NCBI GenBank assembly: GCA_964016985.1
Contig: OZ024826.1
Location: 65,733,563 to 65,797,562 of the forward strand
Length of the DNA: 64,000 nucleotides
Origin: Anodontia alba
Taxonomy: Eukaryota > Mollusca > Bivalvia > Lucinida > Lucinidae
Direction of reading: 5' to 3'
Both the position numbers and the translations under genes were made by a program. This document shows positions 33,167 to 44,547 of this stretch, one piece after another. The notes below the pieces were generated by a model. That model saw nothing but the letters and a program-made list of their open reading frames with translations. It had not been told where the DNA came from and did not search any database. Numbering within the stretch: the stretch's first letter is position 1; each line of letters begins with the position of its first letter.

Positions 33167-33478
33167 AGTCGGCCTCGGTGGCTCAGTTGGATGCGCCGTC
33201 CGACTGGAGACCAGGAGGTCGCGGGTTCAATCCCCGCCGAGGTCGGCAACATTCTTTCGTGGAGATTGATCACGAAATATTTCTACGGTCATTCTCTCCC
33301 TTTCGCTGATTCAAGAAGGGCAGTTGTCAGTTTCTGGCGAAAGAATGTGCACAATACTGGTTAACCGCTTAGAGGACTAAGCCTGCCCAGTAAACATGTT
33401 GTTAGGTAAACTGACCGCACTCGACATGACCCCATTGGGTTGACTGGGCCGTAAAACCTAAAAACAAACAAATAAACT
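33167..33478 (+). mobile_element. tRNA-derived SINE with target-site duplication
   Basis: Head 33,171-33,245: GGCCTCG...CGAGGTC acceptor-like stem with seven pairs, one of them G-U; A-box GTGGCTCAGTTGG; B-box GGTTCAATCCC. The body ends GTAAAACCTAAAAACAAACA. A perfect 8-bp direct repeat CTCCTCTA flanks it (33,159-33,166 and 33,479-33,486). The minus frame with GIEPATSWSPVG is the antisense of the head. It is among the best-preserved elements in the window and probably recent. Confidence 0.92.
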
Positions 33479-33486
33479 CTCCTCTA

Positions 33487-34984
33487 CATTGCTTTTCAGT
33501 TAAATTCAGTACCCCACCCCAAAGAAGATCGTTGCTGTCTGTATTAAGGGATCTTGAGTATTATGGATTTTAAGTGAAACATATTCTAATCAAAACTGAT
33601 TTAAGCTCTCTTATTTGCTATCGCAAACTTGTATATGAAATATATCCGCACATCCTGATCATGACCACCTCTATTGAGCTTCCTGCAAAACGTCATTTCA
33701 ATGTTTACATGTGCTGTGATCAATATACGCTACGAAAAAAATATCCGGGACTTGTTTTTTACTTGCTGACATTTCGATCTACTGTTTTGATTCGCGGAAA
33801 CAGTCTTGATAATTTAGTTCTGTTTTTAATATGTGTCTGTTTTATATGCATTTCCGACACGAAAACGCTCTACAATCCAACATGGTAATAGTTCGTTTTT
33901 CTCCCAAAACGGTTTCCCCGCCACGCTGTCACCTGACCATTACGAGCACGCGCTACCGTTATGAACACGCGCTTTTTTCATTTGAGAGCTACATTGTATA
34001 GAAAAAATTAACTTATATTAGTAACGCGAACAGTTCAGTGTATCGTCGTCTGGGGTGCACCTGAGCATCCTATAAGATGAGACTCTACAAAGGGTTTACT
34101 TGATAGATTCGATGGTACTTATAGAAACTATTTTAGTGGCACCGTTTTGATGCGCAGATCTCGCAAACGGATAAGGTGCTATTTTGCTTGGTTGCTTGTC
34201 GTCTTTCAGCAGAAAACGATGAGCGTGCGTCTCTGAAGTCAGTAACAAAAAATCGACATCCGAAAATTTTGAATCGGAAAAAAATGATCAATTAAAAAAA
34301 CAGCAACAAAAAATAAAAAAACAACAACTGTCAACCTCAGAGGATAAAAGACATGACACCCGCGTGTGCATCTCGATGAATCAGTCGGTCGGTAGAGGCA
34401 ACACACAATGAGGGAAAGGGTGCATAACGGTGTCAGTCGCATGCTTTAATTGCTCGACCAGTTAACGATCGCTGAAGTGTTATCTGCCAACAACTGTTTA
34501 ACTACCGCTTGTTGAGCAAGTAGATAAACGATACTGTCGTAGGTGTGAAAAATACGCGGCGGATTATTCTTTTAAGATGCCATCGTCGGTAAGAATAACA
34601 CGTTGCGGACATGGTCAAATAATCCAATCACAATTAGTAGTAGTCCCACGGGGAAAAACACGCGTCCGGCGGACTCGGCTTTGGGAATTTTTAGGAATCC
34701 GGACCTGGATTTATGCGTCCCGGGACGCAGCCCCCGAGAACCCTGAATTTTTCACCGGTTGCAGCGAGTGTCTTTCATTTCCGCATTGTCAATACACCGC
34801 CAGCCTCGATCTCCATACATTTCCGGAAATTTTCCGCTCGGCAATTACAGGAAATTACGATTGTGAAAAGGGTCTATTAAAGAGTAAGCAAAGAGGTCAA
34901 CCGTGATCGAGTCAAGTATTGAGCATGCAGACTGTTTTAGGACATCAATGTTACATACCTTTCGTTGATAACATATGACGATTT
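33487..34984. other. Unassigned region with unrecognised open frames
   Basis: Forward frames at 33,574-33,888 (104 codons, hydrophobic C-terminal half) and 34,577-34,906 (109 codons) have no domain I recognise and no supporting splice or start context. A perfect 16-bp palindrome TGCGTCCCGGGACGCA lies near 34,715. If any host exon exists in the window this slightly GC-richer patch (34,600-34,850) is a candidate, but I cannot support it. Confidence 0.35.
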
Positions 34985-35215
34985 TACTAAATTGATCAGA
35001 AAATTCAGTTTACGTACAATTTTTCTAAACTTATACACTAAGTCAACTTAAAAATCAAGTTCCTATAGACCTTTTAGCAGAATTGTTTTTAGTCTTGTAT
35101 TAAGAAACCAATTCGTAGTGTCGGCGACAGAATAGAAAAAAAAAGCTTTCCGAAGTTAATCATACCGATATCCCTGTATGAGACGCAGCTTTAGTATGCT
35201 ATGTGTAGATTTCTT
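34985..35215 (-). pseudogene. RT family B copy H, diverged fragment
   Basis: The minus-strand sequence aligns with the thumb region of copies A and C: 'caatttttctaaa..tatacactaagtca', 'cagaattgtttt', 'ggcgacagaata'. No intact frame. Confidence 0.65.
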
Positions 35216-35500
35216 ACAAATTATACTGACACAAAAATAAAATGCAACAGTTCAGAATTGCAAAGAAACGTAACAAAAATGCCTTATTGGACGAGTTTTT
35301 TTTAAAAAAAATCCGTCCTTTAAAATAGCGATGTCCGGGCCGGCGGGCGTCGTTCTAGGATTTTGGTTAATCTTTTTTTCAAAATTATATGTAATTTTAT
35401 TCTTCAGTGGATTGCTTTCATATTGGGTAGGGATAAAGAGGAGGACCAGTAGGTGTTTCATGTGCAAGAGAGACAACTCTCACTTTCTTCGTTATTTAAA

Positions 35501-38195
35501 CCAGAGGGCCAAATGGCCCTGTATCGCTCACCTGATTACTAGACAAGTTTCGAGTCAACTGAACTTTCGGTTCAAGATAAGAACTTCAAAATAGATTTTC
35601 AAAATGGCGGCCATTTTGGATTTCCAATCAAAATGATTTTAGCTACTTTTGATCTACAAGTCACCTCGATACTTCCAATGAAGTTTCGAGCCAATTGGCC
35701 TTTTGTAACAGGATAAAAAAGTTCAAAGCAGATTTTCAGCATGGCTGCTAGGATTTCTGATCAGAATGATTTTAGCTATAAATTATTGATCTACAAGTCA
35801 CCCAGATACGTCCTATCAATTTTCGAGTCAGTTGACCTTTCTGTTAACAAAGGAGTTCAAAATAGATTTTCAAGATGGTGGCCATCTTGGATTTCTAATC
35901 AGAACAAATTCAGCTATTTTTGATCTATAAGTCTTTCAGATACTTCCTACCAAGTTTCGAGTAAATCGGCCTTTCGGTTCAGGAGAAGAAGTGAAAAATA
36001 GATTTCTAAGATAGTGGCCATGGCGGCCATCTTGAATGTCAGATCGAAAGGAGCTTAGCTAATTTTGATCTGCAAGTCACCCTGATGCTTTCTACCAAGT
36101 TTCGAGTCAACTGGCGTTTCAGTTCAGGAGAAGAAGCGCAAAACAGATTTCCAAGATAGCGGCCATGGCGGCCATCTTGGATTTCTCATCGGAACGATTT
36201 TAGTTCTTTTTAATCTACAAGTCACCCTGATGATTACCACCAAGATCCAAGTCAATTGGCCTTTTGGTTTCAGGAAAAGAAGCGAAAAGTAGATTTTCAA
36301 GATGGGGGCCATGGGGGCTATCTTGGATTTCTGATCGGAACAAAAAAGGTAAGAGAAAAGTCCAGGGAGTGCCACAATCACAAACCGCAGCCCTTCCCAG
36401 ACCCCAAGAGGAAGAGGAAACCGACAAATCTAAACATGCACAAACCGAACAAACGTAAGAAAAGCACTAAGATTAGCTCTCTCTCTTCCCCAAGCGAGGT
36501 AATCGCAATACTAAAAGGACTGAAAAACACAAGAACAAAATGACACACGGAAAGACATACAACAAATCGCCTCGTAGAATAAACCACAAAGCAACAAAGA
36601 GTAAGACTAACACCGGGACCACCGCCTTAGAACGGTCGGTAGAGCAAACCACCGGGGGTTTAAAGCACTTTTACAGCTAGCTTACTTCACCCTGGGTCTC
36701 GATGCTACTCTTAATACAGAAATACATAAAAATTCGGTTCGCATAAAGGCTCCCAACTCAGTCAATGCATCAAAGCGAAAACATAAAAATCAAATTAATC
36801 ACTATAATAAACAAAGACGAGTACTCATGGCTAATTCTACTGTATGCCAGAGTAAATGAAAACCAATAGTTGAACCACGGCGGGCCAAGCCAAAGACATA
36901 TCGTCAAGCCCCAACCCACTGGTTAAAGTTTTACGAAGAGGCCGTCATTGAGTCTGAGGCCCGAACCGCCGTCGTGCAATTAAAGAGTGAAGCATAGCCA
37001 TCAACAATGATTGGGTTGACAAATAGGCATGCAGTCTGCCGCATAATATCCAGGCTATAGCCAATTCTTTTATAACGGTTAATACGTTTTCTGAATTGCT
37101 CCGAAAAGTTAGATTTACCTACAATTTTTCTAAATCTGTACACTAAGTCACCGTAAAATTCGGGTTCCGATATACCTTGTTGCAGAAGTGTTTTCAGACT
37201 GACGCTATATTTTTCTAACAAGGCACTGTGTCTGCGATAAAACGCCTTACGAAGTTTAAAATAACGATAGCTCTGCCTAAGAAGTTTGGCAGTAAGGGAG
37301 TTTAACTATTTTTGCTCTACAAGACACCCCGATGCTTCCTACAAGTTTCAAGTCAGTTGGCTTTTCGGTTCAGGAGAAGAAGCGAATTAGATTATCAAGA
37401 TAGCAGCCATGGCAGCCATCTTAGATATCCGATCGGAACAATTTTAGCTATTTTTGATCTACAAATCACCCTGATGCTTCCTACAAAGATCCAAGTCAAT
37501 TGGCCTTTTGATTCAGGAGAAGAGACGAAAAATAGATTTTCAAGATAACGGCCATGGTGGCTGTCTTGGAAGTCTGCCCGGAAATATTTAAGCTATTTTT
37601 GATCTATAAGTCACACTGATGCTTCCTACCAACGTTCAAGTTAATTAGTCTTTCAGCTAAGGAGAAGCTAAAAATAGATTTTAAAGACGGCGGCCATCTT
37701 GGATTTCCGATCAGAAAAATTTTAGCTATTTTTGACGTACAAGTCACCCTTATGCTTACTACAAAGTTTCAAGTCAATTGGCCTTTTGCTTCAGAAGAAG
37801 CACAAAATAAATTTTCAAGATGGCGGCTATCTTGGATTTCTGATTGGAACAATTTTAGCTATTTTTGATCTAAAAGTCCCCCCTGATGCTTGCTACCAAG
37901 TTTCAAGTCAACTGGCCTTTCGGTTCAGGAGAAGAGAAAGATAGACTTTGAAAGATGGCGGCCATCTTGGATTGCGGATCAGAACGATTTGAGCTATTTT
38001 GCTCTACAAGACACCCCGATGCTTCCTACCAAGTTTCAAGTCAGTTTGCCTTTTGGTTCAGAAGCGAATTAGATTTTCAAGATAGCAGCCATGGCGGCCA
38101 CCTTGGATTTCCGATCAGAACGATTTTAGCAATTTTGATGTACAAGTCACCCCACTGCTTCCTTCTAAATTTCAAGTCAATTTGCCTTTCGGTTC
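35501..38195 (+). mobile_element. Array element PE4 (family X-like), carrying RT copy C
   Basis: The start has palindrome AGGGCCA-AA-TGGCCCT (35,505-35,520) then TATCGCTCACCTGA. About 12 monomers of 130-145 bp follow, marked by (G)ATGGCGGCCATCTTGGAT at 35,603, 35,740, 35,875, 36,017, 36,162, 36,310, 37,409, 37,553, 37,690, 37,822, 37,953 and 38,091. RT copy C interrupts at 36,347-37,303. The 3' microsatellite and hairpin are missing; the array stops where a SINE begins. Confidence 0.8.
36347..37303 (-). pseudogene. RT family B copy C, nested in PE4
   Basis: Longest clean C-terminal frame of the family (36,931-37,221, minus): VSLKTLLQQGISEPEFYGDL, SEQFRKRINRYKRIGYSLD, NPIIVDGYASLFN, end SDSMTASS. 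3' UTR 36,347-36,930. The plus-strand left edge is AACAAAAAAGGTAAGAG, as in copy B. The upstream coding is cut at 37,303, a 5' truncation. No endonuclease domain. Confidence 0.88.
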
Positions 38196-38365
38196 ATGGG
38201 GTCCATGTCTGTTGGTCTGAACATTCTGATTCGTCATTCGTTTACAGATTTATGAGTGGATTGCGGCTTGGGTTCCATGACCACTACTATTCTAGCGGGA
38301 TTCGAACCGGCGACCTCGTTATCCGAAGTCGGGAGCGCTAGCCACTCGGCCGACCGGACGCTTCT
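38196..38365 (-). mobile_element. tRNA-derived SINE
   Basis: Minus-strand head at about 38,287-38,360: GGCCGAGTGGCTAGCGCTC (A-box region) and B-box GGTTCGAATCCC. The body runs to 38,196 and is shared with the fragment at 1,463-1,547. Confidence 0.88.
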
Positions 38366-39139
38366 TCCGGGGTTGGAGTAGGGTCGGATGGGGAAAATGC
38401 ACAGCGTATTCTAATGTCTACAAAACATTATACCCTGTTTATTTGTCGAAGGGTCAACTTGCAAATGCCGCACATCCAGTTCACTGATCCGTGAATATTG
38501 GTAATGAATACACACTGATCCTGCAACTGAGGTAAGATCATGTATTCCAGTGAAGTAAGCCTACAAACACGCCATGTCTATCAATTTAAGGGAAATTTAA
38601 TACACGTTCAAGGAAAACAAGTATACAAGTAAGAGGAAACAAATGATTGTTAGAAGGGGCTTGGCGTGCAGTAAAGCAAAAGGGACATCACAAAGTTGTC
38701 TCCCTTGGCGGACATGGCGAAAACTCTTCCAAGTTGCCTTAAACACGTTGGTTAAGAACGCGTAGTGTGATATATACGAAGATCTTGATTCGTAAATAAC
38801 CAATTCTTCAGAAATAAGTGGGGAAACGAGCACCATATATACAATATGGATCGACAAGATCGTGATATATTCCATACAACTTTTATGTGTAGTGAGAAAT
38901 TTAATAAAAATTATCACGATGACAATGTGTGTAAAATTTACTTCAGTGACCTCCATCTAGTCATTGATGCATAATGATACTAGGAGATATTCCTTGATAT
39001 TTAACCGAATTTAGGTTAATGGATAAACTTTCAGGGGAGGGGAGTCAAATCTGTCAAAATTCTTTTGTGTCCCTTCTAGTCTAGTCGAAGTCAATTTTTA
39101 TCTTTCTTAGAATGGATTTTCAGGTTTATGTAGTTTTTG
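38366..39139. repeat. R315 repeat copies 3 and 4 with spacer
   Basis: 38,590-38,770 shares 'gcagtaaagcaaaagg', 'tcacaaagttgtctcccttgg'. 38,990-39,130 shares 'taatggataaactttcagg', 'aatctgtcaaaattctttt' and 'tgtcccttct' with 29,034-29,600. The first 220 bases hold nothing recognisable. Confidence 0.5.
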
Positions 39140-40317
39140 CTCTGATTACAAGGAGATTTCTCAAACTGGCATATTTTAAGTACAAACTAAAAACGGTTCT
39201 GTCAAACACGCCATTCAGATGTATATTTAATATGATCTGCCTACTTCAAATCTTGACTATATATGGATGGACACTATAAGTTCAACGAAGCTTTCATCTG
39301 GTGGGTCCTTACACGAACTTTCATCTGAACATGTGTTTCAGCCTGCTGCTTGTGAATAAATTAGAAGAATATACAGTTTAGAAATAGAGCAGACTCCCCT
39401 AATAGTACAGACTGGGTTCATGCTGAATAAAACCAGAAAAAAAGATAACTACCGGGTAATCGTTGTCTTTTTAACCCCATGCAGAATTTATGTATACATG
39501 GACTATTTTGAATGACTTGCAAAAAGAATATTGCAGATATGATACAGCAGGAGTACATATACTTTATCCCAAAGCCACAAAAGAAGACAATACGCTCGTT
39601 TTCTAAGATCTCCAGCTGGCTGTCTGAGAGAGTTGGGAATGAGAATGTCACATTAGGAAATTCACAGGAATTTCCCCAGGAGTACTGAAAATATATGCAC
39701 TCACAAAACTTTAGCACATCTATCCTTGCATGATATAGACATATGCCAACTTAAGTACACATGTCCAAGCGGGATAAACACATATACCAACTGTGATGTG
39801 ACGGTCACAATATGAGTGGTGTTGTTAGACGATGGTGTGTCATCCAACATTATGTGTCATCAGGACACATACTAAGAAGACATCTGGAAATTCTACGCCC
39901 ATAATATACCAACGGATTAGATCTAATGCAAACAGTGCACTGCACCTAAGGTCACGTAGGGAGGTAATGGCTCCATATAAAAGAAATACAATAGTAATGT
40001 CTACAAAACGCCAAGACAAATCAACAACAAAAAATCCTTCAGGAAATGAATAGGATACAAGCATTAGAAATACCTGAATACTTGCTGGTCACAAAACAAG
40101 TAGAAGTCGTGACCTTGATATCAAGGCTGGACAGGCTTTACAGATATCATAGAAATACAGTCGGTACAGTTTGTGTATACACACACATGCACCAAATCTA
40201 CAACAAGTACCTCTAGGGGTAAAAGAAAGGATTAAAAACCTTGAATAATCTTCTACTCGAAAATTCGGTAGGATGGAAAGATAGCCCATCTTAGAAAAGT
40301 TAATAGGCGAACTCAGG
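39140..40317. other. Unassigned region
   Basis: A Lys/Arg-rich forward frame (39,832-40,053) and neighbouring pieces could be a decayed coding remnant, but no motif identifies it. Confidence 0.35.
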
Positions 40318-40616
40318 AACTGATATAATCAGATCCACAAAAAGTTTTCAACATCAAAGGAAAAGACATACAAATACAACTAAACAGCCACAAAAAAAAA
40401 ACAAAAAAAAAAAAAAAAAAAAAACAAAAAAAAAAAAAAAAAAAAACAAATGACAAGCAGAATTGGCAACCCTTTCTTGAAAAGGTGGCAACTCTGTTAC
40501 CCAAACTTAACTGAATATATCTTAAACTTACATAAAAAAGAACATTTGTAAGTGAAACACTACAAAACACCACCATGAATGTACTGCCTTGGAACGGCCA
40601 ATAATAAATTACTGGG

Positions 40617-40665
<49 letters not shown>

Positions 40666-40830
40666 GGGGGGGGGGGGGGGGGTTGAGGGAGGTAGAGGGC
40701 TTAAGCTAGCTTTACGGGACTCAATCTTCGCTCTCACATTCCATAGTGGTAAAAACGTATATTTGTTTAGTTCGCGTGGAGGTCTTCTAAAAGTCCTCTG
40801 GAAAACAGAGTAATGAAAAGTGTAAAACTG
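40318..40830 (-). mobile_element. RT family B-related copy E (3' UTR region)
   Basis: Matches both halves of copy D without the PE3 insertion: GATATAATCAGATCCAC (40,322), GAACATTTGTAAGTGAAACA (40,540-40,559), 'ccttggaacggccaata', 'gctttacgggact', 'cgcgtggaggtcttc'. It carries an A-rich tract (40,391-40,446), a (GT)n tract (40,618-40,661) and a G18-20 run (40,663-40,682), where copy D has GGTGGTGG. Confidence 0.65.
40618..40682. repeat. (GT)n microsatellite and poly-G
   Basis: About 22 GT repeats, then TTT and a G-run. The overlapping open frames on both strands are artefacts. Confidence 0.95.
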
Positions 40831-41322
40831 AAACAAAAGAGAACAAGAGGGAGCCAAGGCTGCGTTTCGATGCCATAAAAGATCAAAACATTTGTTAAGC
40901 TACGCGATATTGTGAAATCTAAACTGTGTCATCGAAGCTGTTTGTTGGAATAGTGAAAACAGTTATAGCTATTAAATGGTTTCTAGAATGTTAACTGAGT
41001 TTAGTTGTGTCAGTCAATACAGAAGGGAAAGAGATGAAACCAAAATGCATATAAACCAAGGCAAAACGGATGCCAAATAAGCTTTAAGAGAAGACACTCT
41101 TTCGATGTAAAATTATTGATAATTTCTTATTTGTCCACATAAACATGTGTTAATTATCATAAGAAGTGTATTGCTGAATCATTTCTAATGTCTATAAGAT
41201 GCGTTTCCACAGATATTTATATTTTGAAACTTGTTTGTCTACGAAACATAATATCTGCACATATTACAAAACGGTCTTGCAGAAATATACTTCTCAAACT
41301 AGAAATTGTGTTTGTAAAACAC
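40831..41322. other. Unassigned region
   Basis: No recognised feature. Confidence 0.4.
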
Positions 41323-42213
41323 TATGCCCCCAACCATATGCTTGCCTCTAAAGATAATACAAGGTAAAAATGGCCAAGTCTACAAAGGACCATAACTTCA
41401 GATATATTTTTCATTTTTTTTTTCAAAAGTAAATCAGGTCATCTTCTTATCACTACAAATCTGTTCATCAAGTAATAAGGCTCTAGCTCCAACAGTTTTT
41501 GAGATATTTTGCTGACAAGGGAAAATGCCCAAATTTACAATGGGACATTACTTATGCCCAGAAGCAATAGGCCCCTTCAAATTCCTTCTCATCACTACCA
41601 ATCTATTTATCAAGTTATGAGGCTCTAGCTCCAACAGTATTTGAGATATTCTGCTGACAAATTTACAAAGAGCCATTACTCTAGAAATATTTTTCAGAAT
41701 TTATTTAAAAGTTAACCAGGTCATCTACTTGTCATTACCAATCAATTCACCAAGTTTCAAGGCTCTAGCTCCAACAGTTTTTTTTAGATATTTTGCTGGC
41801 AAGGTAAAAATAATCAAAATTACAAAGGGCCATAATTCATGAAGTGTTTTTTTTAGAATTTGTTCAAAAGCTAATCAGGCCATCTTCTCATCACTACCAA
41901 CCTATTCATCTAGTTTCAAGGCTCTAGCTTCAATTGTTTTTTTAGATATTTTGCTGACAAGATTGCATCCATATTTTTCAAAGGGCAATAACTCAGGACA
42001 GGGGCATAATCCTGGCGAGAAAAATAAAATACGTATCAGTTTTTTTTTTTCATGAGGAATCCATATAAGAAATTTCAAAACAGTAGCATGCACATGTCTA
42101 AAATTATGCTACGCATCAAAAAGCGTGACGAACGGACGGACGAACGGATGAACGTACGGAGGAACGTCCCAGAAGCAATGTGCCCCTACAACTTCTTCGA
42201 TGTTGGGGGCATA
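41323..42213 (+). mobile_element. Array element PE5 (family Y), complete ends
   Basis: Perfect 12-bp terminal inverted repeats TATGCCCCCAAC (41,323-41,334) and GTTGGGGGCATA (42,202-42,213). Three or four monomers of about 150-180 bp with 'aaggctctagctccaacagttttt', 'gagatattttgctgacaa' and 'aagggccataactc'. Then comes an ACGGACGGACGAACGG microsatellite (42,130-42,165) and a 3' hairpin TGCCCC / GGGGCA (42,181-42,211). 891 bp, no coding, likely non-autonomous. It is the clearest example of family Y. Confidence 0.82.
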
Positions 42214-42221
42214 ATTAGCTC

Positions 42222-42734
42222 AAAGGGGAACGCAACCATAATAGGTATTGTGCTTTAAAATAAAGAACTTTACAAACAATGAATTTTGACACAAATTTGA
42301 TCAAAATCGGTTGAAAATTAAGTAAGCTATAGACAATTGAATATTTCAACATTGATGGAATAGGCGCCACCATTTTGAATATTAAATGAGGCTTCATAAA
42401 AATTAGAATTCGTTTCATAAAGGTAATCATTCTCATAAAGTTGGTTTATTTCGGGGGAAATGATTGCTTGTCACTAGAATTAAAAGATTATAAAAATCTG
42501 TAGCAAAATTATTCTTAAAAACTCTTTATAATTTGGTTTTGCATATTTTTTTAGGCTGTGTGACGTCACAAAGCCTACAACATGGCGGCATCCATGACAG
42601 CCATTATAAATATATTCAAATCACAATAACTTCCTTATTTCTAGGCCGATTTTGAAAACTCTTGCATCAAAATAAATGGCTTGTTAAGCATTTTACTCAA
42701 AGATATACTTGCAAATTATATTGCGTTCCCCTTT
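42222..42734. mobile_element. 513-bp MITE with AAAGGGGAACGCAA termini
   Basis: Terminal inverted repeats AAAGGGGAACGCAA (42,222-42,235) and TTGCGTTCCCCTTT (42,721-42,734) are perfect. It sits between PE5 and the array of PE6. No transposase. The interior contains a 'tgacgtcacaaagcc' stretch near 42,560. Confidence 0.78.
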
Positions 42735-44280
42735 AAATACTTTTTGAGATATCTTGCTGACAACGTCAAAATGTCCAAAACCTCAAAGGGCCATAACTAT
42801 GTCATTTATTTTACAAAATTCCCTCAAAATCTTACCAGATAATTAATACATCATTTCCAATCATTATACAAAACTTCAAGACTCCAGCTTAAATACTTTT
42901 TGAGATATCTTGCTCAAAAGATTTAATTCTGATTTTTAAAGGGACATAACTCTGAAATAGCAAATTTGCCAAAAAAAAAAAAAAAAAAAATATATGAGTC
43001 AGTTATTTTTTTCATAAGGAACCTATATATGAAATTTCAAAATCCTATCATGTATGGTTTTTAAGATATAGCAGGCATCAAAAAGAATCGCAAAGGATCG
43101 TAACTATGTCAATTTTTCGTGCAATTCCCTTAAAATCTAATCAGTTCATCTACACATCATTCCCAACCATTATATAAAATTTCAAGACTCTAGCTTAAAT
43201 ACTTTTTGAGATATCTTGCTGAGAGTCAAAATGCCGAGAATTGCAAAGGGCCATAACTACATCAATTTTTCACGGAATTCCCTAAAACTCTAATCAGTTC
43301 ATTAACACATCATTCCCAACCACTATATAAAATGTCAAGACCCTAGCTTAAATACTTTTTGAGATATCTTGCTGAGAGTCAAAATGCCGAGAATTGTATG
43401 AGATATCTTGCTGACAAAGTCAACATGCCAAGAATCGCAAAGGGCCATAACTACGTCAAGTTTTCGCGGAATTCCGTAACAATCTAATCCGTTCATCTAC
43501 ACATCATTCCCAACTATTAGATAAAATTTCAAGACCCTAGCTTAAATACTTTTTGAAATATCTTGCTGACAATGTCAAAATGCCAAGAATAGCAAAGGGC
43601 CATAACTACGTCAATTTTTCACGGAATTCCCCAAAAATCTAATCAGTTCATTAACACATCATTCCCAACCACTATATAAAATGTCAAGACCCTAGCTTAA
43701 ATACTTTTTGAGATATCTTGCTGAGAGTCAAAATGCCGAGAATTGCAAAGGGCCATAACTACATCAATTTTTCACGGAATTCCCTAAAACTCTAATCAGT
43801 TCATTTACACATCATTCCCAACCACTCTATAAAATATCAAGACCCTAGCTTAAATACTTTTTGAGATATCTTGCTGAGAGTCAAAATGCCGAGAATTGCA
43901 AAGGGCCATAACTACGTCAATTTTTCACGGAATTTCCTAAAAGTCTAATCAGTTCATCTACACATCATTTCCAGGCACTATATAAAATTTCAATACCCTA
44001 GCTTAAATATTTTCTGAGATATCTTGCTGACAAGATTTAATTCTCTTTTTTTTAAAGACACATAACCCTGAAAGTAAAAATATAGATGTGTAGATGAACT
44101 GATTAGATTTTAAAGGAATTGCACGAAAACATGAAAAAAATACGGATCAGCTATTTTTTCATGAAAAAACCATATATGGAATTTCAAAACTATTTGTAAG
44201 ATGTAGCATGCACAAAAAAGCGTGACTAACGGACGAACAAAGGCAAATCAATATGCCCCACCAACTTTTGGGGGCATAAA
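42735..44280 (+). mobile_element. Array element PE6 (family Y), 5' end missing
   Basis: About nine monomers of about 153 bp (GCAAAGGGCCATAACTACGTC at 43,439, 43,591, 43,744, 43,897 and others), each with 'atcattcccaaccactatataaaat', 'cttaaatactttttgagatatc'. The 3' end is a short ACGGACGAAC stretch, then hairpin ATGCCCC / GGGGCAT (44,253-44,277). The monomers at 43,431-43,890 are highly similar, indicating recent local amplification or homogenisation. Confidence 0.8.
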
Positions 44281-44478
44281 AAATAAATACACCTCACATA
44301 CTTGAATACGTGGCTTAATAAGAACGTTGGTGATTCCAACAAGACATACCGCCAAAGCCAGGTCGTAACTCCTTCCGGTAGTCCAGTAATAAATGGTCCA
44401 AAACCTCAGTTACGTTTTCTGCTGCCGTTGGAAACTGGGATCGACAGGCCCTGAAATATATCGAGGATCTGACATGAG
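44281..44478. other. Unassigned spacer
   Basis: No recognised feature. Confidence 0.35.
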
Positions 44479-44547
44479 TGGTCATTTCATATGAAACCTA
44501 TGAAACGAGCCTTCGGCGTGTTTCATAAATTTCATTTGAAACGACCA
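44479..44547. repeat. 33-bp-arm hairpin with TTC loop
   Basis: TGGTCATTTCATATGAAAC... pairs with ...GTTTCATAAATTTCATTTGA... (27 of 33 positions). The loop is TTC, closed by GAGCC/GGCGT. The core GAGCCTTCGGC is the same as at the 3' hairpin of PE7. It may be one terminus of an element extending right to about 44,760, where GTCATATGATAA mirrors TTATCATATGAC at 44,567. Confidence 0.65.

Noticed and set aside
33064..33273. Minus-strand frame with GIEPATSWSPVG, and the tRNA-like fold at 33,171-33,245 as a functional tRNA gene
   Set aside because: It is the head of a SINE with a body and target-site duplication; the frame is its antisense translation and the anticodon arm is poor.
33574..33888. 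104-codon forward frame as a host gene
   Set aside because: No recognisable domain, no splice or promoter context, and composition like surrounding AT-rich DNA.
40609..40857. Frames across the GT/G tract on both strands
   Set aside because: Simple-sequence translation.
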